64,000 nt of DNA from Streptomyces panaciradicis (GCF_023516615.1 NZ_JAMGBF010000019.1:62001-126000); one strand, 5' to 3'. Positions 1 through 8,532 are shown, counted from the first letter of the stretch. Made by a program: numbers and translations. Notes: a model not told the origin generated them from the sequence alone.

Positions 1-1
1 T

Positions 2-112
2 CTCACGCACCATCTGAGGGACTCCGACCCCACTTCACCGGGCTCGATCTTCGTGCACGACATGCAGAAGTGGTTCGACTCGGTATGGGGTCTCCTCGCT
101 GCACAGGGGTAG
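2..112 (+). CDS. C-terminal end of an unidentified protein (5' end outside window)
   Basis: Only the last 36 codons before a TAG are present, so the function cannot be assigned. The end of the protein (WFDSVWGLLAAQG) weakly resembles the end of the membrane protein at 2621-3508 (HFDDLWALATVPQ), sharing the F-D-x-x-W-x-L-A spacing. The two could be paralogues flanking the kinase-like gene, but 13 residues are too few to be sure. Confidence 0.5.
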   Translation, partial: LTHHLRDSDPTSPGSIFVHDMQKWFDSVWGLLAAQG

Positions 113-382
113 TCGTCACGCGGAGCGAGGTGCGGACCGCCGACGGCAGACACACCTCTGACACGTTTCTGCGCTAGCATGCGCGCCATCTCCGGTGAAC
201 GACATCTCCGGTTCATGCGTACGGGATGGCAAAAACTACGCCAATCTCTGGCGACCAGATGCAGATTTGTGGCAAATCACCCATTGTGGCCACTCGAGTG
301 TGTCGCTGGTCGTCTCCTGTAAGACGCTGCGGTCAGCGCTCTTGCCTTTTTGCTGTCTGTCGAACCGGTATCCGGAGGATCA

Positions 383-2539
383 GTGGATAAGGTGCCTGTC
401 CTTCCTGATACGGCGGGGATCTACCAGGCTTTTCTGGCGCGCGCCGGGAAAATGGGGCAGGCGAGCAATGGCTTTCACAATCAGAACTACGTTCTACCGC
501 TCACTCCACCCATGGCGCGGTTGCTGAATCGTGATCCCGGCGCTTCCGTCACTGTCCGTATCCGGCGAGCCTCCGCGCTTCCCGTGGTGATCAGGAGCTG
601 GGAGGACGAAGCGGAAATTCTTCGGGCCGTCAGAGCAGTCCTGCCCGAAGGGCCGCAATGTCTGTTCAAAGGAGAAGGATTCGCAATCCACAGCTATGTG
701 GAAGGCGTACCCCTTTCGAGTGTCTGCGGGAACGGTAAGCCCGTCGACACCCTGCTCATGAAGGCGCTGGCGGACCTCCTCGCGACGATGACGCAGGTGC
801 CGCATGAGGCCCTGCCGAAGCTCCCGTCGTTCTGGCCCAGCGATCGCACGGACAGTCAGGGGTTCCTGCGAACGCTCGCCAGGATGGCCGACCGGCAGAT
901 CAGGGAACCCAATTGGCCGCAGTTCGGTGACCTGTTCGCCGCGCTCGGAATCCCCGAGGACGCACTGCTCCGGTTCGCCGACCGGGTCCCGGCCATGGCA
1001 GCGCGTCCCTACAGCCTGCTCCACGCGGATCTGCACCGCGACAACCTGATCATGTCGTACGACGGTGCTTCACCCCTCATCTGTGTGGACTGGGAGTTGG
1101 CCACCTTCGGGGATCCCCTGCACGACCTTGCGACCCACCTGATCCGCATGCGCTACCCGGAGCATCAAGCGGATGAGGTGGTGGACGCTTGGGTGTGTGC
1201 CATGGAAAAGGCCCGTCCTGAGGCCGCCACCGGAGTGGTCAAGGACCTGCGCCACTACATCGCCTTCGAACGGGCGCAGTCCGTCTACGCCGACGTGATG
1301 CGGGCGGCGCAAACCCTGAAGGGCCCGATCGACCAGAAGGGTCTGGATGCGGCCACCCAAGCGGTGCGGCGTGCTCTGGAGGCGGCGGCGAAACCGCTCT
1401 GGCTGGCGAAGGTGCCGGACGAGCATCGGATCGAGCAGATCCTGTTCCGTTGGCGGGCACGCGCGGGTGGTGGGTTGAGCCTGTACACCACGGGCTCCGA
1501 CTGGCACCGGGACGAGCGGGTTCTCGAGCGGGACGACTTTCCTGAGCGGGCGGTGAACGACGCGCTGCGGGCCGAGGGCGAGGCACCGGCCAGCAGGGTG
1601 TTCAAGGGGACGGCGCACATCAACACAGTGGTGAGCGTGCCGAACGTGGACTCCTGTGTCGTCGTGAGGCGTGTGGTGCCTGGTGTGCGCAGGCGAGAGC
1701 GGGGCTTTCTCAGCGAGCACGCGGTTCTCGGCGCCATCGAGAAGTCCGGCGTCGAGGTGGCGGCCCCGAGGATCCTCGCCCTGGGCTGGAGCCACGACGG
1801 GGCTCGCTTCGCCATCCACACGTACGTCGGTCCGCAGGAGATCCACCGCTCGCCCAACCACCCGGTCAACGGCCTGCTTCCGCGTGAGGCCGACAAACTC
1901 GTGGACCAGCTCTGCGCTCTGACACAGGTCGACTACTTGCAGGTCGACCCGCTTGCGGGCCAGGGTCACTTCTACCGCTGGCTGAGCGACAATCTGGTCG
2001 AACTCGTGCGGGGGCTGCCCAAGGAGTCCCAGCAACTGGCCCGTGTGCTCGGGTTGCCCGACGCCGACCTGTTGGCGCAGATCCTCAACCGCCACATGGT
2101 CAGCCACAGGGCGCCGGCTCTGCTGCATGGCGACCTGAACCCCTGGAATCTCGTCCGCCGCGACGACGCTCTAGCGCTGACCATCATCGACTGGGAGATG
2201 GCGCTGGTCGGCGACCCGCTCTACGACCTGGTCCGGCACATGCATCTGACCCCCACGCGGCCGGAGATCCGCGATCGCATGTTCCGCCGCTGGGAGCGGC
2301 TGCTGCCGGTCCAGTACACGACCAACTGGCGGCAGGACTGGCGTGTCTACCGTTGGATCGAGAATGTGCGATCGGCCTACGTCGACCTGGACCGACTGGT
2401 GACGGGCGCGAGCCTGGACGCCCCCAACGTGCAGCGAGCCCTGAAGTCGTACGCCATGACCCTGGCCGCCGCCACTGCTTCACTCGGCCTGCGTGTCCGC
2501 CCGTCCGCGAACCCCTATCTTGCCCGCGCCCTGGCGTAG
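383..2539 (+). CDS. Tandem aminoglycoside-phosphotransferase (APH) fold protein, two kinase-like domains
   Basis: About 718 residues carrying two complete APH/choline-kinase-like C-lobes. The first has the catalytic loop HADLHRDN near residue 214 followed by VDWE near 236. The second has HGDLNPWN near 582 followed by IDWE near 603. In this fold the H-x-D-x4-N loop supplies the catalytic Asp and metal-binding Asn, and the DWE-type motif replaces the kinase DFG. Both lobes look catalytically intact. The substrate is unknown; relatives phosphorylate small molecules such as aminoglycosides, choline or macrolides. I chose GTG 383 because GGAGG lies 4 nt upstream; ATG 350 and GTG 392 are alternatives. 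No other gene of a recognisable pathway is adjacent. Confidence 0.8.
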   Translation: MDKVPVLPDTAGIYQAFLARAGKMGQASNGFHNQNYVLPLTPPMARLLNRDPGASVTVRIRRASALPVVIRSWEDEAEILRAVRAVLPEGPQCLFKGEGFAIHSYVEGVPLSSVCGNGKPVDTLLMKALADLLATMTQVPHEALPKLPSFWPSDRTDSQGFLRTLARMADRQIREPNWPQFGDLFAALGIPEDALLRFADRVPAMAARPYSLLHADLHRDNLIMSYDGASPLICVDWELATFGDPLHDLATHLIRMRYPEHQADEVVDAWVCAMEKARPEAATGVVKDLRHYIAFERAQSVYADVMRAAQTLKGPIDQKGLDAATQAVRRALEAAAKPLWLAKVPDEHRIEQILFRWRARAGGGLSLYTTGSDWHRDERVLERDDFPERAVNDALRAEGEAPASRVFKGTAHINTVVSVPNVDSCVVVRRVVPGVRRRERGFLSEHAVLGAIEKSGVEVAAPRILALGWSHDGARFAIHTYVGPQEIHRSPNHPVNGLLPREADKLVDQLCALTQVDYLQVDPLAGQGHFYRWLSDNLVELVRGLPKESQQLARVLGLPDADLLAQILNRHMVSHRAPALLHGDLNPWNLVRRDDALALTIIDWEMALVGDPLYDLVRHMHLTPTRPEIRDRMFRRWERLLPVQYTTNWRQDWRVYRWIENVRSAYVDLDRLVTGASLDAPNVQRALKSYAMTLAAATASLGLRVRPSANPYLARALA

Positions 2540-2620
2540 GGAGACCATGACACCACCACAGGCGGGCCTGTCCACGGGACGTGGTGCCCACTGGACGGCC
2601 GAGGGGTGGAGGGGCGGGGC

Positions 2621-3508
2621 ATGGCCGAGCGGGGGAACGGGCAGGCCGAGGCCGGCATGGGCCGGCAGCTGAGGCGCTATCAGGAACGCTTTGAACCAGT
2701 GGTGACGCGCGTCCTGCTGCTCGGGATCTTCACCACAGGGCTGACGGCGCAATTCGTGAAACCGGTCGGTGACGCCTTGGAGGGCAAGGCGTATCTCGGC
2801 GGAGCACTGCTCAGCCTCGTCGGCTATGTGCTGTACGACCAGATGAAGGAGCTCACCGCGTCGGTCAAGGTGCCGACGCGCAATCTCGTGGCCTCGAGCG
2901 AGTTAGGCAGTTTCGTGAGCGACGCCTTCGAAGCCCGGAAGGTGGACATCAGCTTCCTCGGCTACACGGGGGAGACGCTCTACCACACGCTGTACCACCG
3001 CTTGGAGGGCCGGTTCGACAATCCGGGATCGACTCGGAGGGTCACCATCCGCATGCTGGTACCCGACTTCGGGCAGCCGATGATCGTGCCCGCCAGAGTC
3101 GGTGAGGGCACCAGCACCGTGGACGATCCCGACTTCCGCAAGCGGATGGAGCGGCGCTGCCGCGAGTACGACGGGATCCTGTCGGAGCTGGCAGACCGGC
3201 TCACCGCCACCACTCGTGTCTCCGTTCACTGCGAATACCGCCTCTACCCGGGCATCCCCCGGGACAAGATCTGCATCTTCAACCGCGAACAGGTCCTGCA
3301 CGGCCTGTACGACCTTTCGGCGCGGACGCGCCTGTTCCACACCGGCCCCGAGTACATCGATCCCAAGGGCTACCGCACGGACCTCAACGTATGGTCCCGC
3401 GAGGGCACCGCTGCCGCCGGGGAAGCCGTGGCCCAGTGGAACAAGCACTTCGACGACCTCTGGGCGCTCGCCACGGTGCCGCAATGGCGGCAGCGATCGA
3501 CCGTGTGA
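2621..3508 (+). CDS. Membrane-anchored protein of unknown function, contains a TTA codon
   Basis: A 295-residue protein with two hydrophobic segments near the N-terminus (roughly residues 25-45 and 55-75), followed by a soluble domain of about 220 residues rich in Arg and Tyr that I do not recognise. ATG 2621 is preferred over ATG 2606 because GGAGGGG sits about 6 nt upstream. Codon 95 (2903-2905) is TTA, rare in Streptomyces and read by the developmentally regulated bldA tRNA, so translation may be limited to late growth. It starts about 80 nt after the tandem APH protein and could be co-transcribed. The soluble domain might bind a nucleotide or lipid, but no motif proves it. Confidence 0.7.
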   Translation: MAERGNGQAEAGMGRQLRRYQERFEPVVTRVLLLGIFTTGLTAQFVKPVGDALEGKAYLGGALLSLVGYVLYDQMKELTASVKVPTRNLVASSELGSFVSDAFEARKVDISFLGYTGETLYHTLYHRLEGRFDNPGSTRRVTIRMLVPDFGQPMIVPARVGEGTSTVDDPDFRKRMERRCREYDGILSELADRLTATTRVSVHCEYRLYPGIPRDKICIFNREQVLHGLYDLSARTRLFHTGPEYIDPKGYRTDLNVWSREGTAAAGEAVAQWNKHFDDLWALATVPQWRQRSTV

Positions 3509-3529
3509 CGGAGCCGTAGGCTCACCTCC

Positions 3530-4135
3530 ATGACCGACATGGGCCTGCGGGAGCGCAAGAAGCAGCAGATGTACGAGGTCGTCTCCGAGACCGCCATCCG
3601 CCTCTTCCTGGAGAGGGGCTTCGACGCCGTCTCCGTGGCCGAGGTCGCCGCCGCGGCCGGGATCTCCAAGCCGACCCTCTTCCGGTACTTCCCGGCCAAG
3701 GAAGACCTCGTCCTGCATCGCATCGCCGATCACGAGCAGGAGGCCGCCCGCATCGCGGTCCAAGGGCCGACGCCGATCGCCGCCCTGCGCCGGCACTTTC
3801 TCGACGGGCTGGAGCGGTCCGACCCCGTCACCGGGCTCAACGATCACCCTGCCGTCCTCGCCTTCCACTCCCTCCTCTACGGCACCCCCTCCCTCGTCGC
3901 CCGCGTCCACGCCTACCAGCAGCGTTCCGAGGACGCGCTCGCGCAGGCGCTCGGCGGTGGGCTGGAGGCGCGACTGGCCGCGGGGCAGATCATCGCCGTC
4001 CAGCGGATCCTCGCGCTGGACAACTGGCGGCGCATCGCGGCAGGCGAGCCCGTCGACGACGTGCGGCCGGACGCCGTCGCCGCCGCCGAGCGGGCGTTCG
4101 GGATGCTCGCCGCCGGGCTGCCGCAGTTCGCCTAG
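3530..4135 (+). CDS. TetR/AcrR family transcriptional regulator
   Basis: A 201-residue protein with a typical N-terminal TetR helix-turn-helix: a first helix after RERKKQQ, then SVAEVAAAAGISKPTLFRYF, which is the recognition helix and family signature. The C-terminal half is the variable ligand-binding and dimerisation domain. TAGGCT lies 7 nt before the ATG with no Shine-Dalgarno, so the transcript is probably leaderless. It lies 69 nt upstream of the HelD-like gene in the same orientation; the AT-rich direct repeats between them are a candidate operator. The ligand is unknown. Confidence 0.88.
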   Translation: MTDMGLRERKKQQMYEVVSETAIRLFLERGFDAVSVAEVAAAAGISKPTLFRYFPAKEDLVLHRIADHEQEAARIAVQGPTPIAALRRHFLDGLERSDPVTGLNDHPAVLAFHSLLYGTPSLVARVHAYQQRSEDALAQALGGGLEARLAAGQIIAVQRILALDNWRRIAAGEPVDDVRPDAVAAAERAFGMLAAGLPQFA

Positions 4136-4154
4136 CAGCAGCAACACTGCCGAT

Positions 4155-4197
4155 ACTCGGTAATAAATTTAACTCGGTTACATTTTGTCGGTACCCT
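4155..4197 (+). promoter_or_regulatory. AT-rich promoter region with ACTCGGT direct repeats before the HelD-like gene
   Basis: Seen: ACTCGGTAA at 4155-4163 and ACTCGGTTA at 4172-4180 (17-bp period), a third TCGGT at 4188, the palindrome TAAATTTA at 4164-4171, and TACCCT at 4192-4197 placed 7 nt before the ATG at 4205. The patch is far more AT-rich than its surroundings. I infer a leaderless promoter with a repeated operator, possibly for the adjacent TetR protein. Confidence 0.5.
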
Positions 4198-4204
4198 CGT
4201 CCCC

Positions 4205-6241
4205 ATGACGTCAGCCGACCCCGCCGCCCTGACCGACTCCCTCCACCAAGAACGCGCCCACCACGACCGCTGTCGCGCCGCCCTCGCCGCCATGGTCGAC
4301 GGCGCCCAGGAACAGGTCGTCGTCGGTGAGGACGTCTCCGCCTCCGGCGCGGACGCCGAAGTCCTGGGCTACCGGTTGCGCAGCCAGGCGAAGCACATGC
4401 GTGAGCTGCCCGAAGGCCCCCTGTTCTTCGGACGGCTGGACCACGCCGAGGACGCGGGCGAGCACGCCGGGCAGAGCTACCACATCGGGCGGCTGCGGAT
4501 CAGCGAGCAGCCCACCCTCCCGCCCCTCGTCGTCGACTGGCGCGCCCCCGTCTCCCGCGCCTTCTACCAGGCGAGCGCCCGCGACCCGCAGGACGTGGCG
4601 AACCGGCGGCGGTTCGGCTGGGCACCCGGCAGCACGGGCGACTCGGCGGACCTGACCGGGTTCGAGGACGAGCACCTCGCACGGGGCGAGTCACGCGTCA
4701 GCGACATCGTCGCCCGCGAGATCGAACGCCCCCGCGTCGGACCGATGCGGGACATCGCGGCGACCATCCAGCCCGAGCAGGACGATCTCGTACGAGGGGC
4801 TCTGGGGCTGTCGGTGTGCGTGCAGGGCGCCCCGGGGACGGGGAAGACCGCCGTCGGACTGCACCGGGCCGCCTATCTCCTCTACACCCACCCACAGCGC
4901 ATCCGGCGCGGCGGACTCCTCATCCTCGGCCCCAACCGCACCTTCCTGTCGTACATCTCCGAGGTGCTTCCCGCCCTCGGCGAGACCGGTGTGCGGCAGT
5001 CGACGCTCCAGGAGGAGATCGCCCGGCATCCTGTGAAGGGGTACGACAGCGGCACGGCGGCCGCCCTCAAGCACGACGCGCGCATGGCGGAGGTGCTGCG
5101 CCGGGCGCTCTACGCGCGTGTGTCGGCCGAAGGCGTCGACGCCGTCGAGATCGCGGACGGGTCCTACCGGTGGCGGGTGCCGGCCGGTGAACTCGTGCGG
5201 ATCGTGGCGGACGTGCGGGCGGAGGAGCCGCCGTACGCGACCGGGCGCGAGCGGGTGCGGTCGCGGGTGGTGCGGGCCGTGCAGCTGCAGGCCGAGCGAC
5301 GGGCGGGACCGCAGAGCGGGGCGTGGGTGCAGAGGATCTCGCGGGCACGGGCGATCACCGCCTACCTGGACACGGTGTGGCCGCGCGTGCGGCCCGAGGA
5401 GGTCGTCGCCCAACTGCTGTCGGACGAGGACGACTTGAGTGCCGCCGCCGTTGGGCTCCTCGACACCGCCGAGCAGCGGGCCCTGCTGTGGGACAGGCCG
5501 CCGCGGTCCTGGAAGTCGGCCCGCTGGTCGTCGGCCGATCTCGTCCTGCTGGACGAGGTCGCCGGGCTCGTCGAGCACCCCGAGGGCTACGGCCACGTCG
5601 TCGTCGACGAGGCCCAGGACCTCTCCCCGATGGAGTGCCGGGCGATCGCTCGGCGCGTGCCCTTCGGATCGCTCACCGTCCTCGGCGACCTCGCGCAGGG
5701 CACCACGCCCTGGGCCGCGCGGTCGTGGGAGACGAGCCTGCGCCACCTGGGCAAGCCCGAAGCGGCCGTGGTGCCGCTGACCACCGGGTTCCGGGTGCCG
5801 GCGGCCGTCGTCACGCTCGCCAACCGGCTCCTGGAGCGGCTGGACGTCGACGTACCGCCGGGCCGGTCCCTGCGCCAGGACGGGGAGTTGAGGGTGCGGG
5901 CGGTCGCGGGGGAGGTGACGGCCGGGGTCGTGGACGCCGTACGGGACGCGCTGCGCGGAGAGGGGTCCGTCGGCGTCGTCGCCGCCGACGCGGACGCCGA
6001 GCCGGTGCGGGCCGCGCTGGAGGCGGCCGGCATCCCGGCCGCCGGACCGCAGGAGCTGGGCGCCCGCGTGGCCGTCCTACCGGCGAGTGTGGTCAAGGGA
6101 CTCGAGTACGACCATGTCGTCGCCGTAGAACCGGCCGCGATCGCGGAGGCCGAGCCGCGCGGACTGCACCGGCTGTACGTCGTCCTGACCCGCGCGGTGT
6201 CACGGCTGGACGTGGTGCACGGGCGGCCGCTGCCGTTCTAG
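4205..6241 (+). CDS. HelD-type (UvrD/Rep superfamily 1-like) ATPase acting on RNA polymerase
   Basis: A 678-residue protein. The N-terminal part holds the HelD signature 'VVDWRAPVSRAFYQA' preceded by the GRL-I strand region. Walker A (GAPGTGKTAVG) is near residue 208 and Walker B with the superfamily-1 motif (VVVDEAQDLSPME) near 465. The C-terminal region contains 'VVKGLEYDHVV' and 'RLYVVLTRA', typical UvrD-like motifs V and VI. HelD proteins insert into the RNA polymerase channels to recycle stalled enzyme. One actinobacterial branch (HelR) displaces rifamycins, and this protein's size fits that general family. The 19-bp rifamycin-associated element that marks helR genes is not visible upstream, so I do not call it HelR. 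Confidence 0.82.
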   Translation: MTSADPAALTDSLHQERAHHDRCRAALAAMVDGAQEQVVVGEDVSASGADAEVLGYRLRSQAKHMRELPEGPLFFGRLDHAEDAGEHAGQSYHIGRLRISEQPTLPPLVVDWRAPVSRAFYQASARDPQDVANRRRFGWAPGSTGDSADLTGFEDEHLARGESRVSDIVAREIERPRVGPMRDIAATIQPEQDDLVRGALGLSVCVQGAPGTGKTAVGLHRAAYLLYTHPQRIRRGGLLILGPNRTFLSYISEVLPALGETGVRQSTLQEEIARHPVKGYDSGTAAALKHDARMAEVLRRALYARVSAEGVDAVEIADGSYRWRVPAGELVRIVADVRAEEPPYATGRERVRSRVVRAVQLQAERRAGPQSGAWVQRISRARAITAYLDTVWPRVRPEEVVAQLLSDEDDLSAAAVGLLDTAEQRALLWDRPPRSWKSARWSSADLVLLDEVAGLVEHPEGYGHVVVDEAQDLSPMECRAIARRVPFGSLTVLGDLAQGTTPWAARSWETSLRHLGKPEAAVVPLTTGFRVPAAVVTLANRLLERLDVDVPPGRSLRQDGELRVRAVAGEVTAGVVDAVRDALRGEGSVGVVAADADAEPVRAALEAAGIPAAGPQELGARVAVLPASVVKGLEYDHVVAVEPAAIAEAEPRGLHRLYVVLTRAVSRLDVVHGRPLPF

Positions 6242-6295
6242 GACGCGTGTCGAAAGTCGACACATGCCCTGGCCCCGGCCGCCCGTGCGCCGCGA

Positions 6296-7144
6296 TCAGT
6301 TCCCCGCGTCGAGGAGCGGGATCAACTCCTGCTCCTCATAGGTCAGATGGGCCTCCAGCTCCAGGGTCAGGCGCTCGACCTCGGCGCGGGCGGCCGCCGG
6401 GTCCCCGGTGCCGTCGGTCACGGCGCGGCGCAGGTCCGCCACGAGGACGGCGATGCGTTCGTGCTCCTCCCGCAGCCGCCGCAAGGCCGGGGCGGCCCCG
6501 GGATGGCGGTCCGCGAGCAGCGGGAACATGACCGTGTCCTCGCCGGCGTGGTGGGTGTGCAGGCCCTGGCAGAAGGTCAGGCAGTTGACGCGGAGCTGGG
6601 CGCCGAGGGTGCTGCCGCCCGTACCGTTCGCCATCTCCTCGCGGATCAGGGCGAGTTCGCGGCGGAAGACGTCGTGGACGAGCCTGATCGCCTCGCCGGG
6701 GGAGGAGGCGTTGATGTCCGGGGGACCGGGACGGGCGATCTCGTGGAGGGCGACGACGGGGATGAGCCGTTCGGTCTTCCTCTGGTACGCCGCCCAGCCC
6801 GCGTCGGCCTCCACCGCACGCGCCCAGGCGCGCTCCCGCTCCTCGCCGTCCAGGACGACGGCCCGGGCCTCGTACCGGAACACCCCGCTGTCGACGCTCA
6901 CTTGGGGGTGTGCGAGGAGATTGCGGTACCAGTCGGGGTGCCGGTCCGAGCCGCCGGCCGAGGCGATGACGAGGACCCGGCCGTCTCCGTCGGGGAGATA
7001 GCCGACGGGGGTGGTGTGCGGGGTGCCGGTGCGGGCGCCGGTGGTGGTGAGCAGAAGGAGCCGGGCTTTTGCGAAGTACCCGGTCAGGCGGCCTTTGTTG
7101 GCGCGGAACTCGTCGATGACCTGTTGGTTGAAGTCGTTGGGCAT
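6296..7144 (-). CDS. Ddn-like F420-type nitroreductase domain fused to a hemerythrin domain
   Basis: 282 residues in two parts. Residues about 1-130 match the deazaflavin (F420)-dependent nitroreductase family, with 'LLLTTTGARTGTPHTTPVGYL' and 'WYRNLLAHPQVSVD'. Residues about 150-280 look like a hemerythrin HHE four-helix domain, with the expected His/Glu ligands in 'LVHDVF', 'LHTHHAGEDTVMFP', 'EEHERI' and 'HLTYEEQEL'. Hemerythrins bind a di-iron centre and O2 or related species. The fusion suggests a cytoplasmic redox or oxygen/NO-responsive enzyme. The nitroreductase substrate cannot be read from sequence. It is divergent from the RraA-like gene. Confidence 0.82.
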   Translation of the reverse strand: MPNDFNQQVIDEFRANKGRLTGYFAKARLLLLTTTGARTGTPHTTPVGYLPDGDGRVLVIASAGGSDRHPDWYRNLLAHPQVSVDSGVFRYEARAVVLDGEERERAWARAVEADAGWAAYQRKTERLIPVVALHEIARPGPPDINASSPGEAIRLVHDVFRRELALIREEMANGTGGSTLGAQLRVNCLTFCQGLHTHHAGEDTVMFPLLADRHPGAAPALRRLREEHERIAVLVADLRRAVTDGTGDPAAARAEVERLTLELEAHLTYEEQELIPLLDAGN

Positions 7145-7322
7145 GGGGTGGGTGCTGCTTTCTCTGCGGCTGCGGCGGGAATCTCGGGAGGTTCCGAAGG
7201 CGGTGCAGAGAAGGCGGCGGGCTCCTGGCCCGCCCCGGCCTCACTCAGAGGCCGGGCACCCAACTCGCTCACGGCACAAGGCCGACCCGGCAGTCATGGG
7301 AAGGGACGGTAGCGTCGCGTTC

Positions 7323-7952
7323 ATGACTGACGCCAGCGAATTCCCGTTCCGGTCCGTCCCCGCCACCACCCTCGCCGACCTGCTCGGCCGGCGGCAGGTC
7401 ATGGACATCGGGATCCGCCCGCTGTGGGGGCCCGTCGGGCGGGTGGCCGGTCCGGCCTTCACCGTGCGCTGCCCTCCGGGCGACAACCTCATGCTGCACG
7501 CGGCCATCCACCGGGCGCCCGCCGGATCGGTCGTCGTAGTCGAGTCGGGGGACACCGACTGGGCGCTGGCGGGCGGCAACGTGTGCGCCGTCGCCCAGCG
7601 GCGCGGCGTCGCCGGCTTCGTCCTGGACGGACTGATCCGCGACCTCGGCGAGGTCCGGGAGGCGCGGTTCCCGGTCTTCGCCCGCGGCGTCATCCCGATC
7701 CCGGGCGCCAAGGCCGCCGCGACGCCGTTGAACGAGCCGGTGACCTGCGGAGGCGTACGCGTCGAGGCCGGTGACATCGTGGTCGCCGACGAGGAGGGCG
7801 TGGTCGTCGTCCCCGCCGCGCGAGCCGGCGAGATCCTGGCGGCCGCCCGCGCCAAGCTCGCCAAGGAGGCCGCCGAGCCGCTGGAGGCGTGGGAGCAGGC
7901 GCACCGGGCGCGGATCGACAAGATCCTCGCGGAGCAGGGCTTCGAGGACTGA
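7323..7952 (+). CDS. RraA-like protein / 4-hydroxy-4-methyl-2-oxoglutarate aldolase family
   Basis: 209 residues of the RraA/HMG-aldolase fold, with the typical glycine-rich segment 'GGNVCAVAQRRGVAGFVLDGLIRDLGEVRE'. That segment contains the GGN and R-D residues that position the metal and 2-oxo acid in aldolase members. The family includes class II pyruvate aldolases and, in proteobacteria, the RNase E inhibitor RraA. Without neighbours of a ring-cleavage pathway the substrate is open. ATG 7323 is chosen because TAGCGT ends 7 nt upstream (predicted leaderless) and the downstream fold starts there. Confidence 0.82.
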   Translation: MTDASEFPFRSVPATTLADLLGRRQVMDIGIRPLWGPVGRVAGPAFTVRCPPGDNLMLHAAIHRAPAGSVVVVESGDTDWALAGGNVCAVAQRRGVAGFVLDGLIRDLGEVREARFPVFARGVIPIPGAKAAATPLNEPVTCGGVRVEAGDIVVADEEGVVVVPAARAGEILAAARAKLAKEAAEPLEAWEQAHRARIDKILAEQGFED

Positions 7953-7995
7953 CGCCCGTTTCCTCCCCCGCCCTCCGTCGCCGATGCTGTCCTTG

Positions 7996-8487
7996 ATGCT
8001 TCTCTTCCTCGACATCGACGGAACGCTCCTGCCCTTCGGAGCGGCGACGCCCTACCCGTCGTACCTCGCGCTCCGCTCCGCCCGGCGCCGCGGCGGCGCA
8101 TCCGCTGCTGGACCGCATCGACCCGGGGCTCGGCGTCCGGCTGGCGGCGCCGGGTGCGAGCTGGTGTGGGCCACGACGTGGCTGGACGACGCGAACACCT
8201 GCGTCGCCCCCTGGCTCGGACTGCCCCCGCTGTCCGTCGTCGACTGGCCGGACGCCGAGGACGAACCGGCCCGGCTGCACTGGAAGACCCGTCCGCTGGT
8301 GGCCTGGGCGGCCGGCCGCCCCTTCGTCTGGCTCGACGACGAACTCACCGCGACCGACCGCACCTGGGTGGCCGCCCATCACCCGGCGCCGGCATTGCTC
8401 CACCGGGTCGACCACCGGCACGGGGTGACGGACGGGGACCTCGCCGCGGTGAGGGAGTGGCTGCGGAGTCCGGCCGAACTCGCGTGA
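7996..8487 (+). CDS. HAD-like hydrolase family protein with probable paired internal frameshifts
   Basis: 163 residues as read. The start MLLFLDIDGTLLPFG carries the HAD nucleophile motif DxD, and the later 'FVWLDDELTATDRTW' carries the acidic motif, so it is a HAD-fold protein of unknown substrate. Between about 8035 and 8153 the frame reads an Arg/Gly/Pro-rich string, while the +1 frame at 8096-8146 reads AHPLLDRIDPGLGVRLAA, which would join naturally to GCELVWATTWLDDAN in the original frame. Two compensating indels, natural or from sequencing, are therefore likely. ATG 7984 is an alternative start; neither has a clear ribosome site. Confidence 0.7.
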   Translation: MLLFLDIDGTLLPFGAATPYPSYLALRSARRRGGASAAGPHRPGARRPAGGAGCELVWATTWLDDANTCVAPWLGLPPLSVVDWPDAEDEPARLHWKTRPLVAWAAGRPFVWLDDELTATDRTWVAAHHPAPALLHRVDHRHGVTDGDLAAVREWLRSPAELA

Positions 8488-8532
8488 CCGACGGCTTCGG
8501 GGTGCTGGAATGACTCCGGCGCCGGGCGCGGG

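Noticed and set aside
195..527. 110-codon frame overlapping the start of the tandem kinase
   Set aside because: Overlaps a strongly supported gene in another frame and has no ribosome site or recognisable sequence.
2903..4147. 414-codon minus-strand frame opposite the membrane protein and TetR
   Set aside because: Composition is the usual Gly/Val/Glu/Asp shadow pattern and no ribosome site is present.
4136..4204. Rifamycin-associated element before the HelD-like gene
   Set aside because: The GGGGCTT...AAGCCCC-like 19-bp palindrome of that element is not present; the region is AT-rich instead.
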